NCBI RefSeq assembly: GCF_036227405.1
Contig: NZ_CP109473.1
Location: forward strand, 7,750,001 to 7,814,000
Source: Streptomyces sp. NBC_01460
GTDB taxonomy: Bacteria > Actinomycetota > Actinomycetes > Streptomycetales > Streptomycetaceae
Direction of reading: 5' to 3'
Length of the DNA: 64,000 nucleotides
A model generated the notes under the pieces. That model searched no databases and had not been told where the DNA came from. It was given only the letters and a program-made list of their open reading frames with translations. How positions within the stretch are numbered: the stretch's first letter is position 1; every line of letters begins with the position of its first letter. Both the position numbers and the translations under genes were made by a program. Of the stretch, positions 1 through 8,195 are shown piece after piece.

Positions 1-862
1 CGGCGAAGGTGGTGGCGGCGGCCTGCCACAGCACCATGGCCGTCTTGCCCTTGGCGAAGTCCGTCAGAGACTGGTTCTGCGCGTACTCCGCGTTGCCCGG
101 AGCGATGATCTTGTCCTTGGCCATGAAGTCGACGTACTGCTTCACCGCGGCGACGGCGCCGTCCGAGGTGAAGTCGGCCTTGCCCTGCTCGTCGAAGAAG
201 TCCGCGCTGTGCTGCTGGCCCAGGACGAAGGCCTGGTGGATGTTGTTGGAGAGGTTGGACCCCTCTGCGCCCAGCGCCCACTTGCCGTCCTTGGACAGCT
301 TCTTGCCGTCCTTGACGAGCTGGTCCCAGGTGGCCGGCGGGGTGGTGATGCCGGCGTCGGCGAACATCTTCTTGTTGTAGTAGAGGGCGTACGACAGCGA
401 GTACAGCGGCACCGCGGCCGGGGGCTCGCCCTCCTTGCCCGCCGAGGCGACCGCCGAGTCGATGAAGCGGTCCCGGCCGCCGATCGCCTCGAAGTTCTTG
501 TCGTCCCAGGGGAGCAGCGCGCCCGTGGCCTGGAGCGAGGCCGACCAGGTGTTGCCGATGTTCAGCACGTCCGGGCCCTGACCCGACGTGGTGGCGGCGA
601 GGATCCGGTTCAGCAGGTCGGCCCAGGGGACGACCTCCAGCTTCACCTTGATCCCGGTCTCCTTCTCGAACTTCTTCAGCTCGGGAGTGAGGATCTTCTT
701 GTCGGCCTCGATGCTCGGGCCCTGGTTGGACGCCCAGTACGTGAGGGTCTTCGGCGCTTCGTTGCTCCCGCCGTCCGTCGAGGTCCCGCCTCCGCAGCCG
801 GTGACTCCGGCGGCGACGGATATGGCGAGGGTGACGGCTGCTGCGGCTCTGAGGTGACGCAT
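1..862 (-). CDS. Sugar ABC transporter substrate-binding lipoprotein (partial, C-terminus outside window)
   Basis: The visible 287 codons read as an extracellular solute-binding protein family 1 lipoprotein. The N-terminus is a signal peptide with lipobox V-T-G-C at about residues 20-23, followed by a Gly/Ser-rich tether. The mature part has the family features LTYWASNQGP, a central GPDVLNIGNTW and YALYYNKKMFADAG. It would sit on the outside of the membrane and deliver a sugar to an ABC permease encoded beyond the left edge. Start ATG at 862. The divergent ROK regulator and the inverted repeat between the two genes suggest sugar-responsive repression. The substrate cannot be deduced from sequence. 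Confidence 0.9.
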   Translation of the reverse strand, partial: MRHLRAAAAVTLAISVAAGVTGCGGGTSTDGGSNEAPKTLTYWASNQGPSIEADKKILTPELKKFEKETGIKVKLEVVPWADLLNRILAATTSGQGPDVLNIGNTWSASLQATGALLPWDDKNFEAIGGRDRFIDSAVASAGKEGEPPAAVPLYSLSYALYYNKKMFADAGITTPPATWDQLVKDGKKLSKDGKWALGAEGSNLSNNIHQAFVLGQQHSADFFDEQGKADFTSDGAVAAVKQYVDFMAKDKIIAPGNAEYAQNQSLTDFAKGKTAMVLWQAAATTFA

Positions 863-917
863 GAAAGGTGGCCCCTTTCCGGGGAGGGCGGCGTTCGGGA
901 TCCGAACGTCCCTCCCG

Positions 918-944
918 CTCTTAATTTAAGATGTGATTTAAGAG
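918..944. promoter_or_regulatory. Putative ROK-regulator operator in divergent promoter region
   Basis: An AT-rich island in GC-rich DNA carries an inverted repeat with perfect 7-bp arms, CTCTTAA at 918-924 and TTAAGAG at 938-944, separated by 13 bp. It lies between the divergent starts of the binding-protein gene and the ROK gene. The position and symmetry suit an operator for the adjacent repressor. Binding is inferred. Confidence 0.55.
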
Positions 945-1005
945 GTGAAGAAAGTGCGCGTCAAGTGCCGCGACCGGGGTATGTTGCCGGGACGAAGGGA
1001 GCAAC

Positions 1006-2331
1006 ATGGCTGAACGCAGCAGACGGACCGTGCGTGACCTGCGAAGGGGCAATCGGGCGCGGGTATTGCAACGGTTGTATTTCGACGGCCCGCTGAGCCG
1101 TCAGGAGCTGGGGCCCGCGACCGGCCTGAGCTCGGGATCGATCAGCAACGTGGTCGCCGAGCTGGCCTCGGAAGGCCTCCTGGAGGAGGCGGGCATCGTC
1201 GACTCCGACGGCGGCCGTCCCCGCACCCTGCTCCGGATCGCCCCGGCCGGAGGGCTGTTCGTGGGCATCGACATCGGTGAGACCAGGGTGCGCGTCGAGC
1301 TGTTCGACCTCTCGCTGGCGGAACTGGCCCGCACCGACCGCCTGCTGGCCCAGCACGGCTACGACGTCGAGCGCATCGTGAGCCATGTCCGTACGGGAGT
1401 CGCCGACGTCCTGCGCGACGCGGGCGCCGATCCGGGGATGCTGCTCGGCATCGGCATCGGCGTGCCCGGCATCATCGAACGCGACGCCCCACAGGCCTCG
1501 GGGGGCCCGGGCGCGGTGGTCCACGGCCAGACCATCGGCTGGAGCGCCGTCCCCTTCGAGCGGCTGCTCCGCGAGGTCGTCGACGTGCCGCCCGAGGTGC
1601 CGTTCTTCATCGACAACGGCGCCAAGACGCTGGGTCAGGCCGAGATGTGGTTCGGCGGCGGCCGGGGCGCGGGCGCGGCGGCGGTCGCACTGATCGGCTC
1701 GGGGGTGGGCGCGAGCGTCAACCGGGGGGACATCCTCGACGAGGACCTCTCGAACGCGGCGCTGGAGTGGGGCCACACCACGGTGCAGCTCCGGGGCCGC
1801 CGGTGCCGTTGCGGCTCGATCGGGTGTCTGGAAGCGTACGCCGGCGCGGAGGCCATGCGGGAGCGCTGGCAGGAGGCGGGCGGCCCGCTGCCCCAGGACG
1901 CCGACGACGAGACCGCGCTCGCCGCGCTGCTCGGAGCCGCCTACCCGGGGCCCGGTGGCGGTGCCCCCGACCCGGTGGCGGTCTCGATCCTGGACGAGAC
2001 GGCCGAGTGCCTGGGCGCGGCCCTCGCCGACCTCGTCAACCTCTTCCTGCCCGAACGCATCCTGCTGGGCGGCTGGGCGGGCCTGCTCATCGGCCCCCAC
2101 CTCCTCCCCGAGATCCGCCGCTACGCCCGGGAGTACGCCCTGGAGCACGCCGTCGCCCGCACCACGATCGACCTGGGCCACCTGGGCCCGGACGCGGTCA
2201 CGGTGGGCGCCGCCACGTTGCCCCTGTCCGACTTCCTGGCGCGCGGAGGCACCCGGCCCGCGCCGCACACCGACGCGGCCCCGGCCGCGGACCGCGCGGT
2301 GGCGAGCCGCGGCCGTACGGTGGCGGGCTGA
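1006..2331 (+). CDS. ROK family transcriptional regulator
   Basis: 441 residues, the usual length for NagC/XylR-type ROK repressors. An N-terminal winged HTH spans about residues 15-75 (SRQELGPATGLSSGSISNVV). The sugar-kinase-like ROK fold follows, with the nucleotide-loop motif GIDIGETRVRVEL near residue 87. The ROK signature EWGH...CRCGSIGCLE is complete and supplies the His and Cys zinc ligands. It probably represses the divergent sugar ABC operon in the absence of its sugar. The ATG at 1006 follows GGGAGCAAC. The operator candidate lies at 918-944. Confidence 0.92.
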   Translation: MAERSRRTVRDLRRGNRARVLQRLYFDGPLSRQELGPATGLSSGSISNVVAELASEGLLEEAGIVDSDGGRPRTLLRIAPAGGLFVGIDIGETRVRVELFDLSLAELARTDRLLAQHGYDVERIVSHVRTGVADVLRDAGADPGMLLGIGIGVPGIIERDAPQASGGPGAVVHGQTIGWSAVPFERLLREVVDVPPEVPFFIDNGAKTLGQAEMWFGGGRGAGAAAVALIGSGVGASVNRGDILDEDLSNAALEWGHTTVQLRGRRCRCGSIGCLEAYAGAEAMRERWQEAGGPLPQDADDETALAALLGAAYPGPGGGAPDPVAVSILDETAECLGAALADLVNLFLPERILLGGWAGLLIGPHLLPEIRRYAREYALEHAVARTTIDLGHLGPDAVTVGAATLPLSDFLARGGTRPAPHTDAAPAADRAVASRGRTVAG

Positions 2332-2864
2332 ACGGGGTGGGCCCGGGGATCCGCGCCCCGGGCGGGTGCGGAACGCCGGCGGCCGGGAAGGGAGGCGCAG
2401 TCCGGCCGAGTCCGGGGCCACCGCCCTGCCCACGGCGTACGCACGACGCGGCGCCCCGGCCGGGGGCGTGCGCCCCTGCGGCGCCGGTACCGCACCGCGC
2501 CGGGCGGCCGTACGTCGTCCCTCTCGTCGATCCTCGTGCCGTTGTGCTCCACCTTGGCGGCCTCCCCCTGGCGACCGGTGTCTCCTGTCGGGTGGACGGT
2601 CCGCGGGTAGCGGCCTGAGCCCCTCTCGGCCGATCGCCCTCGTACCAGGAGAACCCTCGACGGGCAGGGAGAGCTTGCTCGTCCGCGGGGCATTGTCCGG
2701 CCGAGGTGATCCGAAGATAATGCGCGTGGAGGTCCACCCGTGTCGCGCGCCCGGACCGAAGGCCGCCAGGCCGACCGTGCGATGTCCGAGCCGTGGTCCG
2801 ACCGGCCCTGATCCACTACGTGACCGTCGGCGTCGTCACGGGCCCGGCCGATCCGAGGGGAACC
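2332..2864. other. Intergenic region, no gene seen
   Basis: No reading frame here has family resemblance; the long frames look like GC-driven shadows. The only structure I can point to is a hairpin just after the ROK stop codon (2341-2363). The rest shows no repeat or clear promoter. Confidence 0.6.
2341..2363 (+). terminator. Hairpin downstream of ROK gene
   Basis: Perfect 8-bp stem GCCCGGGG / CCCCGGGC with a 7-nt loop, starting 10 nt after the ROK stop codon. It lacks a T-tract, as many Streptomyces terminators do. Confidence 0.5.
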
Positions 2865-3335
2865 ATGATCACATCCTTGTACGAGCGGTGGAAGGCCCTG
2901 TCCGTCCGACGTCCCGACGATGTCCCCGCGACCACGCCACTCGCCTGGCACATCGAGAAGTTGGACGAACACGACAACCGGCTGACGTACGACGCGATGC
3001 CCGTCGACCCGCCGGACGAAGCCGGCCGCGGCGACGCCCTCGCGGCCATCGCCCTCCGCGAGTCCGTCCACCGACATGTCGAACGGGAGCGTGGCGGCCG
3101 GATACGCGAGGCGATCGAACTGGGCGCCACCTGGAACGAGGTGGCCACCGCGCTGGGCTTCACCTCCGGCGCCGCCCGGAGCGCGTTGCACAGGTGGGCG
3201 GACGCGCAGCACCGAATCAACCGGCGCGACATCGAGCACGCGCCGGGCCACTGCCTGGGGCTCGACCAGGATCAGTACGCTGCCGTTCTGGCCCTCGGAC
3301 AGCTGGGGGACGACGAGCGCATCAGCTCCGGCTGA
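2865..3335 (+). CDS. Small HTH-like hypothetical protein
   Basis: 156 residues. I prefer the ATG at 2865 because GAGGGG sits 6 nt upstream; an upstream in-frame ATG at 2793 has no such site. The middle part (GATWNEVATALGFTSGAARSAL, about residues 85-107) reads as a helix-turn-helix like those in many small Streptomyces proteins, preceded by an acidic N-terminal region. No effector domain is visible. It lies next to the carbapenem cluster and could be a regulator, but nothing in the sequence ties it to that pathway. Family not recognised beyond the HTH. Confidence 0.7.
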   Translation: MITSLYERWKALSVRRPDDVPATTPLAWHIEKLDEHDNRLTYDAMPVDPPDEAGRGDALAAIALRESVHRHVERERGGRIREAIELGATWNEVATALGFTSGAARSALHRWADAQHRINRRDIEHAPGHCLGLDQDQYAAVLALGQLGDDERISSG

Positions 3336-3388
3336 CCGCGGCGATCCGCCGGAGCGTACGCGCCACGCCGGGCGCGCCGAGAGTGCCG

Positions 3389-4450
3389 TCAGGGAGCGGC
3401 ACCCGCCGTCCCGCCGACGAGTCGGGTGAGACGGCGGGTGCCGGGGGCGCAGGCAAGACGGAGTTCCTCCGCCTGCCGGGCGGAGAGCCGGGCTGCTGCA
3501 CCGGCCCGCTTCCGATCGACCTTCCCGGCGACCCGCTCGGCCCACTCCTCCGGCTCGGCGAGACCTACGAAGTGTCCGAACGCGGTCAGCTGAGGCTCCG
3601 GATCGGTCATCACGGCGTCGTAGGAGAGATGCAGCAACTGCTCCGCCGGCAGCCCGGACAGGTGCCGGAGCGCTCCCGTGGCTCGTGACCACATGTCACC
3701 GAACCGGACCAGCGGGATGTCGGTGTCCGCGAGTGCCGCGGCGTCCAGGCTGTCGGGGGCGAACGGGCGCAGGTGCTCCGGGAGCAGCTCCGTGTGCCGG
3801 GGGTCCGGGCTCCGGTACGGGTCCACACCCAGTTCCGCGCGCATGTCACCGATCAGCACCCCCAGCCGGAACAACGGATGGCGGCTCATCGACATCGCGG
3901 AGTCCGGGCCGTCCCTGTACATGTGGACGAACCGCGCCGCCGGAAAATGTGTGAGCAGTTCCGGAAGGAACCGCAGTGATGCTCCGGAACGCTCGACGAC
4001 GACATCCCGACCGGACGAGAATGCCCACCAGGAGAAGAGCCGCAGGTACTGACGGGAAACCGGTGCCGAGGGCCAGCCTGTCACTTCGGCCCGTATTCGG
4101 TCGTACAGCCCGTCCGGGTCCCCGGTGAGTGGTGGAAGGGTCATCAGACTGATGGCGGGCACATCTCCTGCCGCATAACGGCCCGAGCCGATCGGATACC
4201 GGTATTCCGGCACCGGGACCCGGTGGGTCATGAGTACGTTCGGCTTGAGGCGCGGGGTGCTGAGGAGTTTCCAGAAGGCCGGGCCGTCCACTGCGCCGTC
4301 GGGAAAGACACCTGGGTCGAGACAGGCGAAGAACTCGCTCAGGCTGAGAGCTCCGGGGTGCTCGTTCACCAGGTCGGACAGCATCGTCGACCCGCAGCGT
4401 CCCGTACCCAGCACAATGGTCAGCGGCACCTGTCGATCTTTTTCGTGCAT
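3389..4450 (-). CDS. PAPS-dependent sulfotransferase (CmmSu-like)
   Basis: 353 residues of the cytosolic sulfotransferase fold. The 5'-phosphosulfate loop GTGRCGSTML is at residues 15-24, and the 3'-phosphate motif is seen in HMYRDGPDSAMSMSRH near residue 180. It should move sulfate from PAPS to an alcohol. It is divergent from the carboxymethylproline synthase gene and at the edge of the carbapenem set. The likely acceptor is therefore the C8 hydroxyl of the C6 hydroxyethyl group, as in olivanic acids; the MM 4550 cluster of S. argenteolus has a sulfotransferase (CmmSu). Acceptor assignment is by context only. Start ATG 4450 with a weak purine-rich site. Confidence 0.85.
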   Translation of the reverse strand: MHEKDRQVPLTIVLGTGRCGSTMLSDLVNEHPGALSLSEFFACLDPGVFPDGAVDGPAFWKLLSTPRLKPNVLMTHRVPVPEYRYPIGSGRYAAGDVPAISLMTLPPLTGDPDGLYDRIRAEVTGWPSAPVSRQYLRLFSWWAFSSGRDVVVERSGASLRFLPELLTHFPAARFVHMYRDGPDSAMSMSRHPLFRLGVLIGDMRAELGVDPYRSPDPRHTELLPEHLRPFAPDSLDAAALADTDIPLVRFGDMWSRATGALRHLSGLPAEQLLHLSYDAVMTDPEPQLTAFGHFVGLAEPEEWAERVAGKVDRKRAGAAARLSARQAEELRLACAPGTRRLTRLVGGTAGAAP

Positions 4451-4567
4451 TCCTTCGAATCCTCTTCCGTTGCTCTCCTTCGGCTCTCACGAATCCCTGA
4501 GGAAGGGGTCCGCGAGGCCTTTCCGTCAGGAATGTCCGAGTGGTGTGACCGTTGGTCGGAACAGCCA

Positions 4568-4597
4568 TTGACCCGGCCTGCGCGACGCGCCTAGTGT
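4568..4597 (+). promoter_or_regulatory. Candidate sigma-70-type promoter for the carboxymethylproline synthase gene
   Basis: TTGACC (4568-4573) and TAGTGT (4592-4597) are separated by 18 bp, about 55 bp before the ATG at 4652. This lies in the divergent region shared with the sulfotransferase gene. Sequence match only. Confidence 0.45.
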
Positions 4598-4651
4598 GCG
4601 TCGGCGATCGGGTTCAAAAGGTAATCCGAAAGAGCGAGAAAGAGGTCGCCG

Positions 4652-5443
4652 ATGTCGGTTCCGCTCCAGTCCTCTCAAAAGAATCACAAATCCGTCGGAT
4701 GGTCGCACGTCGGAGACGGCGTCGTTCTTGTGGAGTTTTCCGGGGCGCACGAGCAGAATCCGTTCAGCCGTGCCCGGATGCAGGAACTGACCGCGCTGAT
4801 GCACGACCTCGACCAGGACGCGTCCGTCCGCTCCGTCGTGCTCCACGGCGGACCCGGCCGTTCCTTCGGCGTGGGCGGCGACTTCAACGAGGTCTCCGCG
4901 TTCACCGGCGGGGACGAGGTGAACGACTGGATCGACGACATCACCGACCTCTACACGGCTGTCGCGGGCATCTCCAAGCCGGTGGTGGCCGCCATCGACG
5001 GCTACGCCATCGGCATCGGTCTGCAGATCGCCCTCTGCTGCGACTACCGCGTGGCCGCGGACACCGCCCGTCTGGTGATGCCGGAGCTCCGGGTCGGAAT
5101 CGCCTGCAACTTCGGCGGTTTCATGCTGCGTTACACCGTCGGCACCTCCGTCATGCAGCGGATGCTCTTCACCTGCGAGGAGTGGCCGGCCGACCGGGCG
5201 CTCGATGACGGTCTGCTCCATGAGGTGCGCCCCTCCGAGGGCGTGCTGGACCGTGCCGTCGAACTGGCCCGTACCATCGCCGGTTACACCCCGGCCGCCG
5301 TGCAGGGAACCCGGCCACGGGTGAACGCGCCGTTCGTGGAGGGACTGGAACGCGTACGGACCGAGGCCAAGGAATCGCACCGCAGGGCGTTCGGCGCGGG
5401 CGAGGCCCAGGCCCGTATGCGGCGCATCATCGGAAAGGAGTGA
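4652..5443 (+). CDS. thnE-like: Carboxymethylproline synthase (ThnE/CarB-like crotonase)
   Basis: 263 residues, crotonase superfamily. Compared with my memory of Pectobacterium CarB it shares NPFSR (36-40), GGDFNEV (75-81), DGYAIG (116-121), VMPEL with Glu145 at the CarB Glu131 position, and H243 in the SHRRAF...AQ tail at the CarB His229 position. CarB/ThnE condense malonyl-CoA with L-glutamate semialdehyde/pyrroline-5-carboxylate to give (2S,5S)-carboxymethylproline, the first committed carbapenem step. This is much closer to CarB than to ordinary enoyl-CoA hydratases, and the M-type synthetase nearby supports it. ATG 4652 follows AAAGAGG at about 8 nt. Tail-to-tail with the acetyltransferase gene. 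Confidence 0.93.
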   Translation: MSVPLQSSQKNHKSVGWSHVGDGVVLVEFSGAHEQNPFSRARMQELTALMHDLDQDASVRSVVLHGGPGRSFGVGGDFNEVSAFTGGDEVNDWIDDITDLYTAVAGISKPVVAAIDGYAIGIGLQIALCCDYRVAADTARLVMPELRVGIACNFGGFMLRYTVGTSVMQRMLFTCEEWPADRALDDGLLHEVRPSEGVLDRAVELARTIAGYTPAAVQGTRPRVNAPFVEGLERVRTEAKESHRRAFGAGEAQARMRRIIGKE

Positions 5444-5471
5444 ACGGGACGGGACCCGGCCGGAGGCCTCC

Positions 5472-6488
5472 TCAGCCATGGCCGCCACGCGGCAGGGTGA
5501 CGGTGCGCCGGACATCGTCCCAGCGGGACTCCACCCGCCAGCCGAGCCGCCGGTACAGGGCACGTGCCCGGACGTTCTCCTGGTCCACGGTGAGGACCAT
5601 GCCGGTCCTGCCCCGGCCCCGTGCCTCGCCCAGCGCCCATCCCAGCAGCACTGCGCCCAGCCCTCTGCCGCGCACCGACGGGTCGATGCCCAGTTGTCGC
5701 ACGTAGGCCACGCCACGGCTGTCCAGCATCCGGTCGGTGATGTTCACGAACCCCACGACGCGGTCGTCGAGTTCGAGCAGGGCGCACTGCTCGGGGTCGA
5801 CTCCGGGGTCGGACCGGTACCAGTGTGACCAGGCGTCGTAGGAGTCCTCCTCCTTGCCGGCCTCCTCGGCGGCGTACGCCTGGTTCTTCGCACGGTGGAA
5901 GGCACGCAGGTCCGCCTCCTCGCGCAGCGGGCGCACCACTGTGCCCGGAACGGCCGGAACGGATGGGAGAGGGCCGTCCGTCGCGACCGACATGCGATCG
6001 TAGGTCCGTGGCGAGCCGAAGCCGTGGTCCCGCAGTGCCGCGCGCGTGGTGTGCTCGCCCTCCGAGACGAAACACGACAGCGTCGTCCGATCCGCGCCGT
6101 CCGGACCGCCGAGCGCCTCCTGGCAGCGTGTGACAGCGAAGTCGAGCAGCCCGCTCCCGTCGGCCCGGGTGGCCGCCGGCCCCAGCACCAGGTCCACGAC
6201 CCGGCCGGCCACACCCGAGGTGCGGCCGACCCACGCGGCGCCGACCACGTCGCCGCCGGGCCCCGGGCACAGCCGGGCGTCACGCGCGGGATCCGCGCCG
6301 GGGGCCGTGAGCCGTCCCGTGATCCACTCCCGTGTCGTCTCCACCCGGCCCAGAGCCGCCAGGTCCCGGGCACGGGCGAGTCCCCAGACGGTGTCGCCGT
6401 GGACCGCGGGGTCGAGCGGGCGCAGGTCCGGAGCCGGGCGCCCCCGTGAGGCCGTTCCGAGGGACTCCGCCGGAACCGCCCCCGTCAC
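5472..6488 (-). CDS. thnF-like: Tandem GNAT N-acetyltransferase (ThnF-like)
   Basis: 338 residues, twice the size of a single GNAT domain. The C-terminal half has a full acetyl-CoA site (QLGIDPSVRGRGLGAVLLGW, about residues 265-285) followed by NVRARALYRRLGW. The N-terminal half keeps the fold but a weaker motif. In the thienamycin pathway ThnF N-acetylates the cysteamine side-chain amine, giving N-acetyl carbapenems. GTG start at 6488 overlaps the stop of the upstream oxygenase gene by GTGA, so the two are probably translationally coupled. The larger frame extending to 6653 would overlap the oxygenase gene and is not needed. Confidence 0.88.
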   Translation of the reverse strand: MTGAVPAESLGTASRGRPAPDLRPLDPAVHGDTVWGLARARDLAALGRVETTREWITGRLTAPGADPARDARLCPGPGGDVVGAAWVGRTSGVAGRVVDLVLGPAATRADGSGLLDFAVTRCQEALGGPDGADRTTLSCFVSEGEHTTRAALRDHGFGSPRTYDRMSVATDGPLPSVPAVPGTVVRPLREEADLRAFHRAKNQAYAAEEAGKEEDSYDAWSHWYRSDPGVDPEQCALLELDDRVVGFVNITDRMLDSRGVAYVRQLGIDPSVRGRGLGAVLLGWALGEARGRGRTGMVLTVDQENVRARALYRRLGWRVESRWDDVRRTVTLPRGGHG

Positions 6489-7273
6489 CGTCCGCCTCCC
6501 GCGGTGCCGCGGCGCGGCAGCGAGTAGACGTAACTGACGGCACGCCGCTGGTCCTCGGTGGTGTTGGCGGAGGAGGTGTGCGCGGTGAAGGCCCCGAAGA
6601 GGACGGCCGAACCGGCGTGCCGCGGCAAGGTGACCGGCGTCAGGTCGGGCCACAGCCGGTCGACGTCCAGCGACGGTTCGCGTGGGGAGGCGAACAGGTC
6701 GTCACGGTCGATGCCGTGCGGGTCCTGCAGAACCTGGCCGCGATGGGAGCCGGGGAGGAAGCGGAGGCAGCCGTTGTCCTCACGGGCGTCGTCCACGGCG
6801 ATCCAGATGGTGAAGACGTCCTCGTAGGTCTCGTAGAACTCCTCCGCGAGGAAGAGCGCATCCTGGTGCCACGGCTTCTCCGAACCGACCTCCGACGGCT
6901 TCGCCCACAGATAGCTGTTGTAGAAGTCGCCGCGAAGACCGTGCAGCGGCTCCACCACGTGCTCGTTGAGGCCCAGCAGTTCGGGGACCTCGGCGAGTTC
7001 CGGGGAGTGCTCGTGGGCGCGGCCCACCACCCGCACCTTGCCGGGAATGCCGGCCCGCCCCGCAGCGCGGGCCGCCCAGCCGCCGCCCTCACCCTCGGCC
7101 TCCAGCTGCCAGCCCTGGGTGCTGTGGCGCATGCGCCGGGTCCGCCCGATCAGGTCGTCGCAGCCGCGGCGCATGACCTCCAGGACCGGTTCGGGGACGA
7201 GACCGTCGAGTGGGATGAACCCGTGCTCGTCCAGTTCACGAACGAGTTCTTCCACCGGCCGACCGAGCTGCAT
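6485..7273 (-). CDS. thnG-like: Phytanoyl-CoA-type 2-oxoglutarate/Fe(II) oxygenase (ThnG-like)
   Basis: 262 residues, PhyH family. The facial triad is visible as H136-x-D138 (WHQDALF) and H232 (AHTSSAN), with R243/R244 positioned to bind 2-oxoglutarate. Published work on ThnG of S. cattleya shows desaturation of the C2 side chain and sulfoxidation. Those reactions fit an olivanic-acid product with an acetamidovinyl or sulfoxide side chain. I chose ATG 7273, with GGAGG 9 nt upstream; a GTG at 7282 would sit directly on that site. It forms a two-gene unit with the acetyltransferase. Assignment to G rather than Q rests on gene order. Confidence 0.9.
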   Translation of the reverse strand: MQLGRPVEELVRELDEHGFIPLDGLVPEPVLEVMRRGCDDLIGRTRRMRHSTQGWQLEAEGEGGGWAARAAGRAGIPGKVRVVGRAHEHSPELAEVPELLGLNEHVVEPLHGLRGDFYNSYLWAKPSEVGSEKPWHQDALFLAEEFYETYEDVFTIWIAVDDAREDNGCLRFLPGSHRGQVLQDPHGIDRDDLFASPREPSLDVDRLWPDLTPVTLPRHAGSAVLFGAFTAHTSSANTTEDQRRAVSYVYSLPRRGTAGGGR

Positions 7274-7328
7274 CCGTGTCACCCTCCGGTAGGCGTGAGC
7301 CTGCTGTCGCACGATGCCGTACCGCTCG

Positions 7329-7358
7329 ACTATGTGCCGCGCCTCCGGACGGCGGCAA
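7329..7358 (-). promoter_or_regulatory. Candidate promoter for the oxygenase/acetyltransferase pair
   Basis: On the minus strand TTGCCG (7358-7353) is followed after 18 bp by CATAGT (7334-7329), about 56 bp before the oxygenase start. It has the same 18-bp spacing as the candidate promoter of the E gene. Match only. Confidence 0.3.
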
Positions 7359-7505
7359 CGCATCCGCCGGGACGGATCGGCGCACGCCCCAAAAGGCATA
7401 GGACGGATGGGGCTGAGCGGGCTGCGTCCGCCAGGCGGGGCGGGCACCCTGGAGCGGTAGCAGAAGGGGGCCGCCGGCCCGTCGTTCGCAGGCGAGGGGG
7501 AGACC

Positions 7506-8195
7506 GTGGCAGAGGTGTCGGGAATCGTCGTCGACTGGGGCGGTGTCATCACCCGCCCCTTCGCCGAGGGCATCGCCCTGTGGGCGGCCGACGAGGGGGT
7601 GGACGCCGCGGAGTTCCACGCCGCTCTGGGGCGGCTTCTCGGGCCGGCGGCTGTACCCGGTCCTGCGGCGCGGCAGTTCCACCTGGTGGAGAGGGGCGAG
7701 CTGCCGGTGGCTGAGTTCGAGGGGACGCTTGCCGCTCTGGTCCGCCGGTCCGACGGCTCGCACCCCGTCACGGAGGGACTGGTGGAGCGGATGTTCGCGC
7801 CGTTCACCGACGAGCCGGCCATGGTCGGGCTGCTGCGTGTCCTGCGTGACGCGGGCTTGAAGATCGCCCTGCTGTCCAACTCCTGGGGACACACCTACGA
7901 CCGGCGGGGCTGGGACGGGCTCTTCGACACCGTGGTGATCTCGTGCGAGGTGGGTCTGCGCAAGCCGGAACCGGAGATCTTCCGGCACACCGCCAGGCTG
8001 TTGGACCGCCGGCTCGAGGAGTGCGTCCTGGTGGACGACCTCGGACGCAACGTCCGTGCCGCCCGGGCACTCGGGATGGCCGGTGTCCACCACCGGACAG
8101 CACGGGAGACGGCCCTCGCCCTGACGCCCCTGCTGCCTCCGGCCGGACGCCGGGCCGTCCTGGAGCATCTCAGCGCGGCGCCGTCCGGGTACTGA
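7506..8195 (+). CDS. thnH-like: HAD-family phosphatase (ThnH-like)
   Basis: 229 residues of the haloacid dehalogenase superfamily. Motif I begins as VVDWGGVI, where the first Asp is present but the second is Gly. Motif II is LLSNS, the Lys of motif III is in GLRKPEPEIF, and motif IV is VLVDDLGRNV. ThnH of S. cattleya removes phosphate from 4'-phosphopantetheine, giving pantetheine between the Nudix and ThnT steps of CoA trimming. GTG 7506 follows GAGGGGGAG. The gene is divergent from the oxygenase and its 3' end overlaps the LysR gene tail-to-tail by 26 bp. Motif I deviates from DxD, so chemistry should be treated as inferred. Confidence 0.85.
   Translation: MAEVSGIVVDWGGVITRPFAEGIALWAADEGVDAAEFHAALGRLLGPAAVPGPAARQFHLVERGELPVAEFEGTLAALVRRSDGSHPVTEGLVERMFAPFTDEPAMVGLLRVLRDAGLKIALLSNSWGHTYDRRGWDGLFDTVVISCEVGLRKPEPEIFRHTARLLDRRLEECVLVDDLGRNVRAARALGMAGVHHRTARETALALTPLLPPAGRRAVLEHLSAAPSGY

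Noticed and set aside
2332..2864. A 179-codon minus-strand frame (2198-2737) as a gene in the gap
   Set aside because: Composition is shadow-like, it overlaps the ROK gene, and it has no ribosome site or domain.
4652..5443. Ordinary enoyl-CoA hydratase
   Set aside because: CarB-specific residues (NPFSR, GGDFNEV, VMPEL, C-terminal His) are present.
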